Shown in pieces: positions 1-10,906 of a DNA stretch of 64,000 bases. The DNA is taken from contig JABCPU010000279.1 in the NCBI GenBank assembly GCA_016800925.1, positions 1-64,000 on the forward strand, written 5' to 3'. Every line of letters begins with the position of its first letter. Within the stretch, counting starts at the first letter, position 1. Below the pieces are notes generated by a model. It did no database searches. It had not been told where the DNA came from and saw nothing but the letters and a program-made list of their open reading frames with translations. The DNA comes from Suillus spraguei. Taxonomy: Eukaryota > Basidiomycota > Agaricomycetes > Boletales > Suillaceae. Made by a program: the position numbers and the translations under genes.

Positions 1-3000
1 GAAGGAACAATTCCTTGAACACGCCCAATCTACCGACACTTCGGGACAAAAAGTTGGTTATGGGACGATGGTGGATTTTATGAAGAGCTTCAAAGAAGCA
101 TTCGAACCAGTGGATACCAAAGGAACCGCGCTTACAGCTAGAGATCTCAAACAAGGAACTGGAGATCTCCACCTATGTCGCCGACTTTGAGGCACTTGCA
201 GCCAAGGCTCAGATCACCGACAACGCAACGAAGATCCAGTTCTTCCAAGACGGCCTTAATTGGGGTATCCTTACAAAGCTTTTCAATACAGGAGATGTCT
301 CCGAAATATTCAGAGATGTGTTGCAATGCGTTGCTATTGACAACGCCCATCATCGGCTTAACGCCATGAGGACACGTCATTCCACAACAGAAGAAGAAGA
401 ACTACGGGAATGCACGGTATATTCCGAACCGTGATTCCAACGCAATGGTCGTAGATCGAATCTCCGATATGGAGAGATCCGAATGCATGAAGAAAGGACA
501 ATGCTTCGGATGCAAGAAGACAGGACACCCATATCCATAATTGTCCTGACAGAAAGAAGAAGACCCCGCTCCGACAAACCAAAGTCAAAGGGAAGAAGAA
601 GATGAAGAAACCATGAGACGGATTGTTGAGGATTTTTGATTGGAGAAACAAAGACTCGACGTATGTTTCTCCCAATGTATTACTAAGACTTGTACGCGCT
701 GTAGGTGAAAGAAAAGAACTTCGTGTCCCTATCACCCTCCACTTCGCGTACTCGCTTGAAATCCGTCGACACCACCGCTGTTATCGATTCAGGAGCAGCA
801 GGAACATTCATCTCAGAAGAGTTTGTGAAACTCCATCAAATCACACGACGAAAACTCAAAGAACCATTTCGAGTTACAAAGGCAGATGGAACCCTCATAA
901 AAGGAGGACCAATCACGCATTATTGCCTTCTAGTGGTCAAAATCGACGACCGAACCATGTATGGAAAATTCAATATCACCAAATTAGGAAGAAGAGATCA
1001 AATCCTCCTTGGAATCCATGGTTACGAGCAATGAACCCAATTATAGATTGGGCTGCTGAAACACTTGTCCTTTCACGGACAGAGAAATCAGATGAAATCG
1101 AAATCGATGGACGAAGATCGAAAGAAGAACGGGTTGCCCCGACTTTTCAACCACCATACCAGATGGCAACATTCCCGTCTTCCGAAACCTTCATTTCTCC
1201 TATTGATGTCCTGAAGACCAGAACCAGAAGTACGAATGCCACGTACTACAGAACCCACTCCACGTGTACAACTGCCGCGAGCAGTATCACCGATTCCCCG
1301 CGCGAAAAGCGCAAGAATGAATCGAACCCGAGCATCGGGTCGGACAAGAACCTATTGAGCAACGGCCAATAGAAGAACAGAAACAGGAAAGAGAAACGGA
1401 AGAAGAACTCCCAGGCGAAGCACCAACGTACCGAAACTATCCAAGTTCTTCGTTCCCCCGAAAACTCTTTCAGCTTCAATGAAGAAATCCCGATAAAGAA
1501 GAACCCGTGCCCTCGTTGATTCCAACGAGGATGATGACCAATTCAATACCATGAACGATGTCTGGCATGCGCCAGAAGTGCGAGAAATTTCCTCTTACGA
1601 ACTAGGAGATGGAGAATTCTTGTGGAATACGATACCGATGGGATTAGCATGAGGATTATAGAAGAAGTATCCATGGATACACCCTTGACACGTGATGGAA
1701 CTTCTCAACTCGAACAATCCTCCAACTACTCCACAATTCCTCTCCCTCCTCCGAAATATAGTAACAAAGCTCAGGAATTCGCCACGGATGAGAAGGAAAA
1801 GAAAAAGAAATCTTTCGAAGAATTGGTCCCGGATTATTTGCACGACTTCGCAGACGTCTTTGCTAAAGACGGATTGAACAAACTACCCCCTGAACGCCCT
1901 GGTATCGATCATCGGATCGATACCAAACCCGGTTTTATCCCTCGCACGTCTAAGGTTTACCCGTTATCGGAAAAAGAACGCGCTGCTGTCAAAACGTTTA
2001 TCGATGAAAACGTTGCGAAAGGCTTTATCTCAGAATCGAAGTCACCTCAAGCTAGTGGCTTCTTCTTTGTGGGAAAGAAGAGCGGAGAACTGCGTCCCTG
2101 TCAAGATTATCGCTACATCAATGATTGGACAGTCAAGAACGCTACCCACTCCACTCCCTATTTCCCTTGTCGCACGTCTTCATAACGCACAGTTCTTTAC
2201 GAAAATGGATATCCGGTCCGGCTATAACAACATTCGCATCCATCCTGATGATAGGTGGAAAGCTGCTTTTACCACGGAATTTGGCCTCTTCGAACCAACG
2301 TCATGTTCTTTGGCCTTGCAATTCCCCAGCAACTTTTCAAGCATACATGAACGCACCTTTCAACAAGAAATCAATGAAGGATGGATGGTTATCTATATGG
2401 ACGATATCCTGATTTTCTCTACAACAATGGCAGAACACCGTGAACGGACTAGACGAGTTTTGATGAAAATACGAAAAGAACACTGTTCTTGAAACCGGAG
2501 AAATGCACCTTTGATGCAGAAGAAGTGGAATACCTCGGAATGATAATTCGCCCCGGACAAGTTGCTATGGACACCGCCAAGACCAAGGGAATCTCCGAAT
2601 GGCCAATCCCGAAATCTGTAAAAGATGTTCGGTCATTCCTCGGTTTTTGCAACTTCTACTGCACGTTCATTTCCCACTATTCTGACATCGCCAGACCCCT
2701 TATCGATTTAACAAAGAAAGATAAGGCCTTTGAATGGTCAACCGAATGTATGGACACCTTCGAAGAATTGAAACGACGCTTCACTTCCCAACCGGTACTC
2801 CGTAACCCTGATCCGTCCCGCAATTTGCTATTGCTACCGATGCTTCGCTCGTAGCAACTGGTGGAGTTCTCTACAGACTGATGAAATGGTGTTTATCACC
2901 CATGTGCATACTCTCACAGTCCTTGAACCCCGCAGAACGCAATTATCAGATCTTTGATCGGGAACTCCTTGCCGTGATCCGGGCACTGAACGAATGGCGT

Positions 3001-4694
3001 CATTATCTCGAAGGGAACCCCACCCTGTCCTGGTATTCACCGACCACAAGAACCTTCTGTACTTTAGAAGTGCACAGAAGCTTACCCGTCGCCAAGCACG
3101 TTGGCAATTGATTTTGTCTATCTATGACATTGAACTGCATCACGTTGCAGGTACTAAATTAGCAGTACCTGATGCACTATCCCGCCGGCCTGATTATGAC
3201 TCTGGCAAAGACGATAACGAGGACCAGACCCTCCTCCCTGACGCTCTATTCGTTCGTCTTATTGACCCGACTTAAGGATGTACTGTCATCCTCTGACCCT
3301 CTCGACGACCCTGTTTTCAAAACAGCGTCTGATGCCCTTGATGGCGTGTGCCTTCCCCCTATGAAGTCGGCACTCTCTGATTGGAAGATTGAGGAGAACG
3401 TCCTCTATTTTAAGAATCGCGCCTATATTCCACCGGCGCATCGCTCCGATATCCTGAACAGGTATCATGATCATCCTACCGGGGACACCCCGGTAGATTC
3501 AAAACTGAAGAACTCGTAAACGGGAAGCCTGGTGGCCTGCAATGGGCTCTTATATTCGGAAATACGTTGAGGGTTGCGCCCTTTGTCAGCAAATGAAAGC
3601 GGATACTCATCCCGTTCGACCTCCGCTCACGCCTATTCCTCATCGGCTGTTCGCCCGTTCTCCCAGTCTCTGTTGATCTTATCACTGACCTCCCCGTCTC
3701 TGGAGGCTTTGACAGTATCATGGTCGTGGTAGACCATGGCCTTACGAAGGGGGTAATTATTATCCCTTGTTTGAAAACCATCACTTCAGAAGGTGTGGCT
3801 AAGCTATTTTTAAAACATGTTTACCGACGATTTGGACTCCATGACAAAGTCATCTCGGATCGAGGACCGCAATTCCTATCTCGCTTCTCAAAGGAACTTG
3901 CCCGACTTCTCGACTACGTCATCGCTCCATCCACGCTTACCACCCCAGACTGATGGCCAAACTGAAAGGCTAAATCAAGAACTTGAAACATACCTCGCAT
4001 TTACTGCCGTAACAACCCCGAAGATTGGGTAGAACATCTACCAATCGCCGAATTCGTCCACAACCACCGAAAACATGATGCAAGAAATGCATCACCCTTC
4101 TATTGATGATGGGATATGAACCACGCGCTATCCCTCACCTATCCCGATTCATCAGTCCCCGCAGCAGAAGATCGAGTACGATCTCTGCAGAAGATAAGAG
4201 AAGAAGCAATCGCTGTCATAACATTGCAATGCAGACAATGGCCGAACGATCCCGAGGAGATAAGTACACTCCATGGAAGATCGGAGATAAGGTTTGGCTA
4301 TCTGCCGCTAATCTTAGACTCAAACTCCCATCAAGAAACTCGCCCCGAAACGATACGGACCTTTCCCGATCATCGATGTCTTATCTCCCATCACGTTCAC
4401 ACTCAAGCTCCCTCCACAGTGGAAAATCCACCCACGTTCCATGCTTCTGTCTTATCATCCTATAGCGAAACAGATGTACACGGACCGAACTTCCCGAACC
4501 ACCACCTGACATCATCGAAGAAGAAGAAGAATATGAAATCGAAGCGATTCTTTCTCACAAAGGAACCGGCAATCGCCGACGTTATCTTGTTTCTGGAAAG
4601 GATACTCATCGGGAGATAACGAATGGCTCCCAGAAAAGAATTGAAGAACTCCGCCCGAATCCTGAATGCTTATAAGAAGCAACATGCACTCTGA
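1..4694 (+). pseudogene. gag-pol polyprotein of gypsy copy 1 (partial, frameshifted)
   Basis: Encodes the structural and replication enzymes of the element. Visible in order: the C-terminal part of Gag, a CX2CX4HX4C zinc knuckle near 500-545, a retroviral-type protease with DSGAAG near 786, RT with YMDD near 2395, RNase H around 2830-3080 (ATDAS and FTDHKN motifs), integrase with its HHCC zinc finger near 3450-3600 and the D,D-35-E core after it, and a chromodomain just before the stop at 4692-4694. The frame is broken several times. Aligned to copy 2, many breaks are one-base losses in runs of equal bases, which may be decay or sequencing/assembly error. The start lies outside the window. 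Confidence 0.9.
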
Positions 4695-4747
4695 TATTCC
4701 CAGTCAATCAACCGCATTAGCACTTGATCAACTACCAACACATTGAA

Positions 4748-6194
4748 ATGTCTTTCCCCACTGCCTACATTACCCCCGTCACTGTTGCCACCAATGACTC
4801 CGACTCTGAAGCAGAACAATACGGAACCCTTACCGCAGAAATCGATAACCAATCCTACATCGAAGCCGCCATCCTCTGTGAGGGACATGCCCTCGAAATC
4901 GACAGAATTCTCACCGAAAGAGGCGCCTTCCCTGCTCGACTCATCGTTAACATCATCCGCACTGCAGCCCTTATCGAAGCCACCGCTAAAGAAACTACAG
5001 AATCACACTCCGTCACCGTTTCATTCATCTCCAAAAACGCATTCGTGCTTACGCTATGCTGTTGCTTCCCGATTCTTTTAAGAATGATGTTGAAGAAGCT
5101 ATTCACATCATTGCCGAACGTCGAGCAGGCGTTGCTCGACCTCCCTCTCCGCAAAGAGATACGCCACTTCCTGTCCCAGCACCCGCTTCTTCGCGCATCT
5201 ATTCTAGTCTTGATGCCTTTACTGGCCTATACACTGCTGTGCAAGAAATTGGGCAACTCACCAACACAGTTGTCGATACCATCCAGCAATCAGTCGCTGA
5301 GACCAGAGCGGCCAGAAACTAGTAGAAGAAGCCATCGCTGACTTACAACAAACACAAGATGATCTTGCTCTCCTAGAACCCCATCCCCATCGAACAATCA
5401 CTCATCACCCTTGTACGACTCTCTGACTGCCCTGATGGCTTATGAACCCTGTCACAGAGCAGTGCGAGGCTGCTAAATTACTAGGTATCCCTGCCACTGA
5501 GTTGGTAACACTTGGCCCCGACTCCGTGACTTCATATACACCCTCCATGTCTATTCCATCGTCGTTCGGTCCAATGGATCCCGTCTCTCCAGTCTTAGTA
5601 AAAGACTTCGGTATCACTTCCCCTCTTCTCTGACGAACTCCTTGCGGCTGCCGAACGAGCAGTCACCCCGGACCTCCCCATATCGGCATACACGTTATCC
5701 CCGCTCAGCAAGCGCAACTTAAGCGAGCCAATACTCTTGCCTTAAAACGTATGAGGAAGAAAAGGGAAAGAAGCGCGCCAGATCCACTAGCCCCACACCC
5801 ATCATTTCTCCGTCTCCCTTACGCAAAGCTCATTCCAACCCTGACGAGAACATGAAGTGCCGCGTCTGTGGATTGCTAGGACATCGTCAAAAGAATTGTG
5901 CGGAATATCAGTGCAAGGTTTGCAGATATTGGTCGCCTACCCACTTATCCTTTACTGTCCTCACCGAGTTGGACCCCTCCCTTCGAGTTAACCTGGAAGG
6001 ATGAAGGATTCTATGACGCACTTCGTACTTGGGAGAAACAGCTTGACGATGAACGTATTCAGGCAGAAAAGAAGAGGGACTCTAAACGCCGCGCTGGTCT
6101 TGAAGAAGCCAAGTATATGATGAGCGGATCGTTTGCTGATGAAGACTACGAGTTCAGCGATGACCCCATTTACTATGCGAATCAAAGTGAGTAA
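4748..6194 (+). pseudogene. extra ORF (ORF3) of gypsy copy 1, two zinc knuckles
   Basis: A second coding region between the chromodomain stop and the polypurine tract, in the position where env sits in some elements, but with no signal peptide or membrane segment that I can see. The start begins MSFPTAY, 53 nt after the pol stop. The product is about 480 residues: an acidic N-terminus, a helical segment, a probable coiled coil, a Ser/Pro-rich middle, a basic stretch, a CX2CX4HX4C knuckle followed by a second CX2CX6HX4C motif, and a charged C-terminus. This copy has several frameshifts. The function is unknown; nucleic-acid binding is inferred from the knuckles. Confidence 0.72.
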
Positions 6195-6226
6195 AGTCGG
6201 TGACTTTACGTGTAAAAAGGGGGTAA

Positions 6227-6688
6227 TGTTACAATCGTATGTGCCCCTATTCATTTTCTTACTTCATTTACCGTGTATATTACGTAACATGATTCTGACT
6301 CATATGCTCAACGCATCTGTACTATAGTTGCCTTCCTTTTTGGATACGCACTACATTCTCCTCTTGGTCTGTGCGCACATATGGCCTATTTAAGCACAGT
6401 GTACTTGTAGTAGATTCCTACTTTAATCTTACTGGGTTTTACCTGGAATCTCCTTCGCTTAGGTCTCCAACCTAAGTCGTCTTGAATCGTCTCTAAGTCT
6501 AAGCACTCCTTAGCCTTAGTCTCTATTCTCGCGGATACCTCTTAGACTTATCTTTGAGGCTGAACCCTTGATCGTACTCGGAACGCGTTCCTTGTACTTT
6601 CACCTTGTCCTTTTGACATTGTAAGAACTCCCAGCAGACCGTCTGTGTCTTTTCACTGTCGCTGGTGACGCCATCCCAGTTCGTAACA
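6227..6688 (+). repeat. 3' LTR of gypsy copy 1
   Basis: A 462-bp LTR bounded by TGTTACAA and GTAACA, preceded by the purine tract AAAAAGGGGG and TAA. It contains a TATA-like box and the predicted RNA start. The sequence matches the LTRs of copies 2 and 3 and three solo LTR relics in the window. Confidence 0.93.
6387..6430 (+). promoter_or_regulatory. LTR promoter with predicted self-primer RNA 5' end
   Basis: TATTTAA at 6387-6393 lies 33 bp before ACTTTAATCTT (6420-6430). The latter 11-mer is the exact reverse complement of the sequence next to the 5' LTR in copy 2. The spacing suits a transcript starting at the 11-mer, as in Tf1-type self-primed elements. The start site is inferred, not measured. 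Confidence 0.6.
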
Positions 6689-8613
6689 GCTGCTCGGCTT
6701 CTCGGATGTCGCAGATTCCTGAGGCTTCGGATCTGGACTGGGAGGTGGAATCTCGGTGGCAGACTCGTGCTAGATTTAACGACGTCAGACTTGGATGCAG
6801 TGACAGGGACAGATGGACTCTTTGGTGGAGTAGGCAGCTCCTCTCCAGGACCAGAATCTGAAGAAACCATCCGCAGTGGCTTCGTCTGCAAGCCTCTGCT
6901 CGTACTGCTTTCGCATTAGAGCAAAGTCGTCGCGTCGTCATCATCGGTGGTGTTCGTGGAAGATGATGCACGAAGCCCAAGCTTGTTTTTGAACAATTTG
7001 TTACGAAGCTCAAGGTTAGACACTGCTCATAAAAGAAGTTCATACATACAGGTTCCAATGCTCGTACAGTGCCTTTGCCCAATTGGGGTCTGGGGCGTCA
7101 CGAATAGTTGAAATGACCCGATAATAGGCACTTCGGTAGTTGTAATTTCCGTCTTCTTCCTTCCACTTGTCGCGTGAACCGATGGCGAAACGGCTCTGTA
7201 TGAGGACATTCAGTAGTAGTTAAAATGTAAAAAGTAAGTGTATTGAGAGACGTACCTGAATCACACCATATGCAATATTCTCTGCTTCTACCTCCATCAT
7301 ATTATGGAGACGTGCATTACATGGACGCGTCCCAACAGATTCGCTGTCTGCGCAAAGAGTGGAGGAAGGTCCTGTGAAGAGATGCCTCATCACCTGAGAG
7401 AGACAAGTTTGATGAATGCTCGAAGATCAATCGGTCTAATAAAAAATCACTCACTCGCTCGAGAAGGTATCCTTCAAATAGCCCGTTCTGCACCTGCTGA
7501 GGGTTGAAATTTCCCCAGCGATCTTACGGAGTATACATGGCCGGCCAGACAAATGCGCGCAATCTTGATATCTCCATCTTGCAACTTTTGGCATGTTCTA
7601 ATCAAAACCGTCAGTAACTTCAACCAATAGTGGAGGGTCTTACGCTATAGATCTTCAAATATTCACCCAAGTGCTTCACAGGACAGAGCATCCTGGCAAG
7701 CTGCGGTGATTAATACCCATCTTTGCACGTGACCTTGATTATTAGCACAATGGAGGGTCCAGATCTTTGTCATCAGGGTCATATGCTGCATACTGTCCAA
7801 TGACAGGTTTCAGATGGCTAGCGTCCTCGAACGAACTTGTCCGATAATCGTTTGCATCTGTGGGCATTAGCGCACAAACCAGTGCATGTATGCAGCATAC
7901 AACTGCTTACCTAGTGAGAAGTGCCTCGAGTTCTCGCCGCTTCTTCTTGTTACCATTGACCAGCGTTAGTAGGTATGGGGCAGCCTGGTTATCTTCTTGT
8001 AGGTTCGCATCATCGTGCCTCGTCATCCTGGAGCTAGAGTATGTTATTAGCGAAAATGAATGTGATCGTGAGCTGTACTCACATGTTCTTCAAGATTGCT
8101 TCGGTCATTCTTAACTTGTTCATCCTCAATATGGTCCTCTTTCGGCTGCTTCTCGCTGCTCGACGAGAGGTGCAACCGAAAGACATCAGTAAGTTTGCAA
8201 AACATGTCTACCCCTCGGGTATCCAACTGCAACTGTAAGCATTGCTCTTGCAGTGACATTCCTTTCCTGTATCGGACATTGAGAGATAAGCATGATTCGG
8301 ATGTGCTGGCATGTACTTACTGTTTGGATTTGTTGCCTGAGTCTGAGTCCTTACGTTTCCTAAGAAGGAGGATTAGATATGCATATATGCACACGATAAT
8401 GCGAAACTACTTACTTATTCGTTTGTTGGGTTTCTTCACTGTGTCGCTATCCGATGATTCCCTTATGCTTTTTGCAGGATTTCTTTCGTTTCGGTTCTTC
8501 GTGCACTGGCGAAGTCGTGGTGGTGAAGTGGGCTGACTGACGAGTCATTGAGTCATCCTGTCTGATGAGGAGCTACTGGAGGTTGACAGTGAGCGGTGCC
8601 TACGTGCTGGCAT
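6689..8613 (-). pseudogene. decayed host gene, DUF6698-like basidiomycete family
   Basis: A minus-strand gene relic between two gypsy elements. It starts at 8613 with a Ser-rich MPARRH N-terminus, and short GT-AG introns are visible around 8300, 8050 and 7900. Recognisable blocks are a LTLVNGNKKKRRELEALL segment near 7950, YAAYDPDDKDLDPP near 7770, and SRDKWKEEDGNYNYRSAYY with WAKALYEHW near 7050-7190. These resemble a multicopy agaricomycete family that I associate with DUF6698; the name is uncertain. The C-terminal part is Pro/Ser-rich and runs into the LTR of gypsy copy 1. Several frames do not join cleanly, so I treat it as a pseudogene. Function unknown. Confidence 0.5.
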
Positions 8614-8878
8614 GAATGATGTGTAGTAAATAAGATGGAATATGATAATACACGTCCATGACATTATCGATTACAAACTTTGTTTGGTACTATTGAGTGT
8701 TTTGAGAACACCCTGGGAAACCTCGATGCGTCTATGGATCTTCAAAATCTATGTTGACGTCAAGTACAATGATTAATTCTACAATTACATGATTCTTTGT
8801 ACAGATTGCAAAATAAAATTACATGAAGCAATGCAGAGCAAAAAGAATGGTACAGCAAAATCTAAACTAGTCAAGCTG
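8614..8878. other. short upstream spacer
   Basis: AT-rich sequence between the decayed host gene and the 3' LTR of gypsy copy 2. No gene seen. No 5-bp target duplication is evident between the base pairs before 8879 and those after 16490. Confidence 0.6.
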
Positions 8879-9350
8879 TGTTACGAACTGGGGTGGCGTC
8901 ACCAGCGACAGTGAAAAGACACAGACGGTCTGCTGGGAGTTCTTACAATGTTCAAAAGAGAACAAGGTGAAAGTACAAGGAACGCGTTCCGAGTACGATC
9001 AAGGGTTCAGCCTCAAGACAAGTCAAGAGGTATCCGCGAGAATAGAGACTAAGGCTAAGGAGTGCTTAGACTTAGAGACGATTCAAGACGACTTAGGTTG
9101 GAGACCTAAGCGAAGGAGATTCCAGGTAAAACCCAGTAAGATTAAAGTAGGGAATCTACTACAAGTACACTGTGCTTAAATAGGCCAATATGTGCGCACA
9201 GACCAAGAGAGGCGTGAGAACGTAAGTGCGTATCCAAAGGAGGAAGGCAACTATAGTACAGATGCGTTGAGCATATGAGTCAGAGTCATGTTACGTAATA
9301 TACAAGGTAAATGAAGTAGAAAATGAATAGGGGCACGTACGATTGTAACA
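8879..9350 (-). repeat. 3' LTR of gypsy copy 2
   Basis: A 472-bp LTR bounded by TGTTACGA and TTGTAACA on the plus strand. It is followed on its internal side by TTACCCCCTC, the complement of the polypurine tract. Confidence 0.94.
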
Positions 9351-9383
9351 TTACCCCCTCTTTACATGTAAAGTCACCGACTT

Positions 9384-10851
9384 TTACTCATCTTGGTTCG
9401 CATAGTAAATGGGATCGTCGCTCCATTCGTAGTCTTCATCAGCAAAGGATCCACTCATCATGTACTTAGCTTCCTCCAAACCAGCGCGTCGTTTAGAATC
9501 CCTTCTCTTCTCTGCCTGAATACGTTCATCGTCAAGTTGCTTTTCCCAAGCACGAAGTGCGTCGTAAAATCCCTCATCTTTCCAAGTTAACTCGAAGGGA
9601 GGAGGCCCAACTCGGTTGGGGCAGTAGAGGGATAAATGAGTGGGCGACCAATATCTGCAAACCTTGCACTGATATTCCGCACAGTTCTTTTGACGATGTC
9701 CTAATAATCCACAGACGCGGCATTTCATGTTCTCGTCAGGGTTAGAATGCACTTTGCGTAGGGGAGATGGAGAGATGATGGGCGTAGGACTAGTGGATCT
9801 GGCGCGTTTCTTTCCCTTTTTCTTCGTCATACGTTTTAAGGCAAGAGTATTCTGCCGCTTAAGTTGTGCCTGCTGAGCGGAGGACAATGTGTATGCTGAT
9901 TCGGGAAGGTCCGGGGTGACTGCACGCTCAGCAGCTGCAAGAAGTTCGGTGGGAGAAGAGGGGGAAGTGATACCGAAGTCTTTTACTAAGACTGGCGAAA
10001 CGGGATCCATAGGACCGAATGACGATGGAATAGACATGGGAGGATGAATATGGAGGTCGCGAAGTCGAGGGCCAAGTGTTACCAACTCGGTGGCGGAAAT
10101 ACCTAATAGTTTAGCGGCCTCATACTGTTCCTCTGTGCACGGTTCATATAGCCATGTTGGATGGTCATGGGTGACTGTAACAGGGGGTGATGACGCTGAT
10201 TGTTCAATCGGGGATGGTGTTCGGGGGGATACAAGGTCATCTTGTACTTGTTGTAAGTCAGCGATGGCTTCTTCTACTAGGTTTCTGGCTGTCCTGGTTT
10301 CAGCGACTGATTGCTGAATGGTATCGACGACTGTGTTGGTGAGTTGCCCGATTTCTTGCACAGCAGTGTATAGGCCATTAAAGGCATCAAGAGTAGAATA
10401 GCTACGCGAAGAAGCGGGTGCTGGGACAGGAATTGGCGTATCTCTTTGCGGAGAGGGAGGTCGAGCAACGCCTGCTCGACGTTCGGCAATAATGTGAATA
10501 GCTTCTTCAACATCATTCTTAAAGGAATCGGGAAGCAACAGCATAGCGTAAGCACGAATGCGTTTTTGAAGATGAATGAAACGGTGACGGAGTGTGATTT
10601 CTGTAGTTTCCTTAGCGGTGGCTTCGATAAGGGCTGCGGTGCGGATAATGTTAACGATGAGTCGGCAGGGAAGGCACCCTTTCAGTGAGAATTCTGTCGA
10701 TTTCGAGGGCATGTCCCTCACAGAGGAGAGCGGCTTCGATGTAGGATTGATTATCAATTTCTGCAGTGAGGGTTCTGTATTGTTCTTCTTCAGAGTCGGA
10801 GACATTGTTGGTAACGGTGACGGGGGCAATGTAGGCAGTGGGGAAAGACAT
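9384..10851 (-). pseudogene. ORF3 of gypsy copy 2, two zinc knuckles
   Basis: The longest surviving copy of the extra ORF. The natural start at 10851 begins MSFPTAY, 55 nt beyond the pol stop. Two nearby one-base losses around 10660-10680 shift the frame, after which it is open to the stop at 9384. Features in order: a conserved N-terminal block (SYIEAALLCEGHALEIDR), a helical region, a likely coiled coil (QEIGQLTNTVVDTIQQS), a Ser/Pro-rich linker, a KKKGKKRAR basic patch, CRVCGLLGHRQKNC, then a second Cys/His motif ending in YCPNR, and a charged tail rich in Glu, Lys and Arg. Related copies lie at 4748-6194 and 18962-20422. Possibly an accessory RNA/DNA-binding protein; function not known. 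Confidence 0.78.
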
Positions 10852-10906
10852 TTCGAGGTGGTAGTTAATCAGGTGCTTGACGCGAGTTGATTTGACTGGG
10901 GAATAA

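Larger units (their letters stand above)
1..6688 (+). mobile_element. Ty3/gypsy chromovirus copy 1, 5' end outside the window
   Basis: A Ty3/gypsy LTR retrotransposon read on the plus strand. The window opens inside gag, so the 5' LTR is missing. The order is Gag with zinc knuckle, aspartic protease, reverse transcriptase, RNase H, integrase, chromodomain, then an extra ORF, a polypurine tract (about 6214-6223) and the 3' LTR at 6227-6688. Comparison with the minus-strand copy at 8879-16490 shows near-identical DNA. Copy 1 carries several single-base gaps that break the frame. Its 3' LTR ends directly against the C-terminal end of a decayed host gene. Confidence 0.93.

Noticed and set aside
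623..1372. 249-codon frame over the gypsy protease region as a separate protein
   Set aside because: It is a shifted frame over the known gag-pol order; the protease DSGAAG motif is in the other frame at 705-1034.
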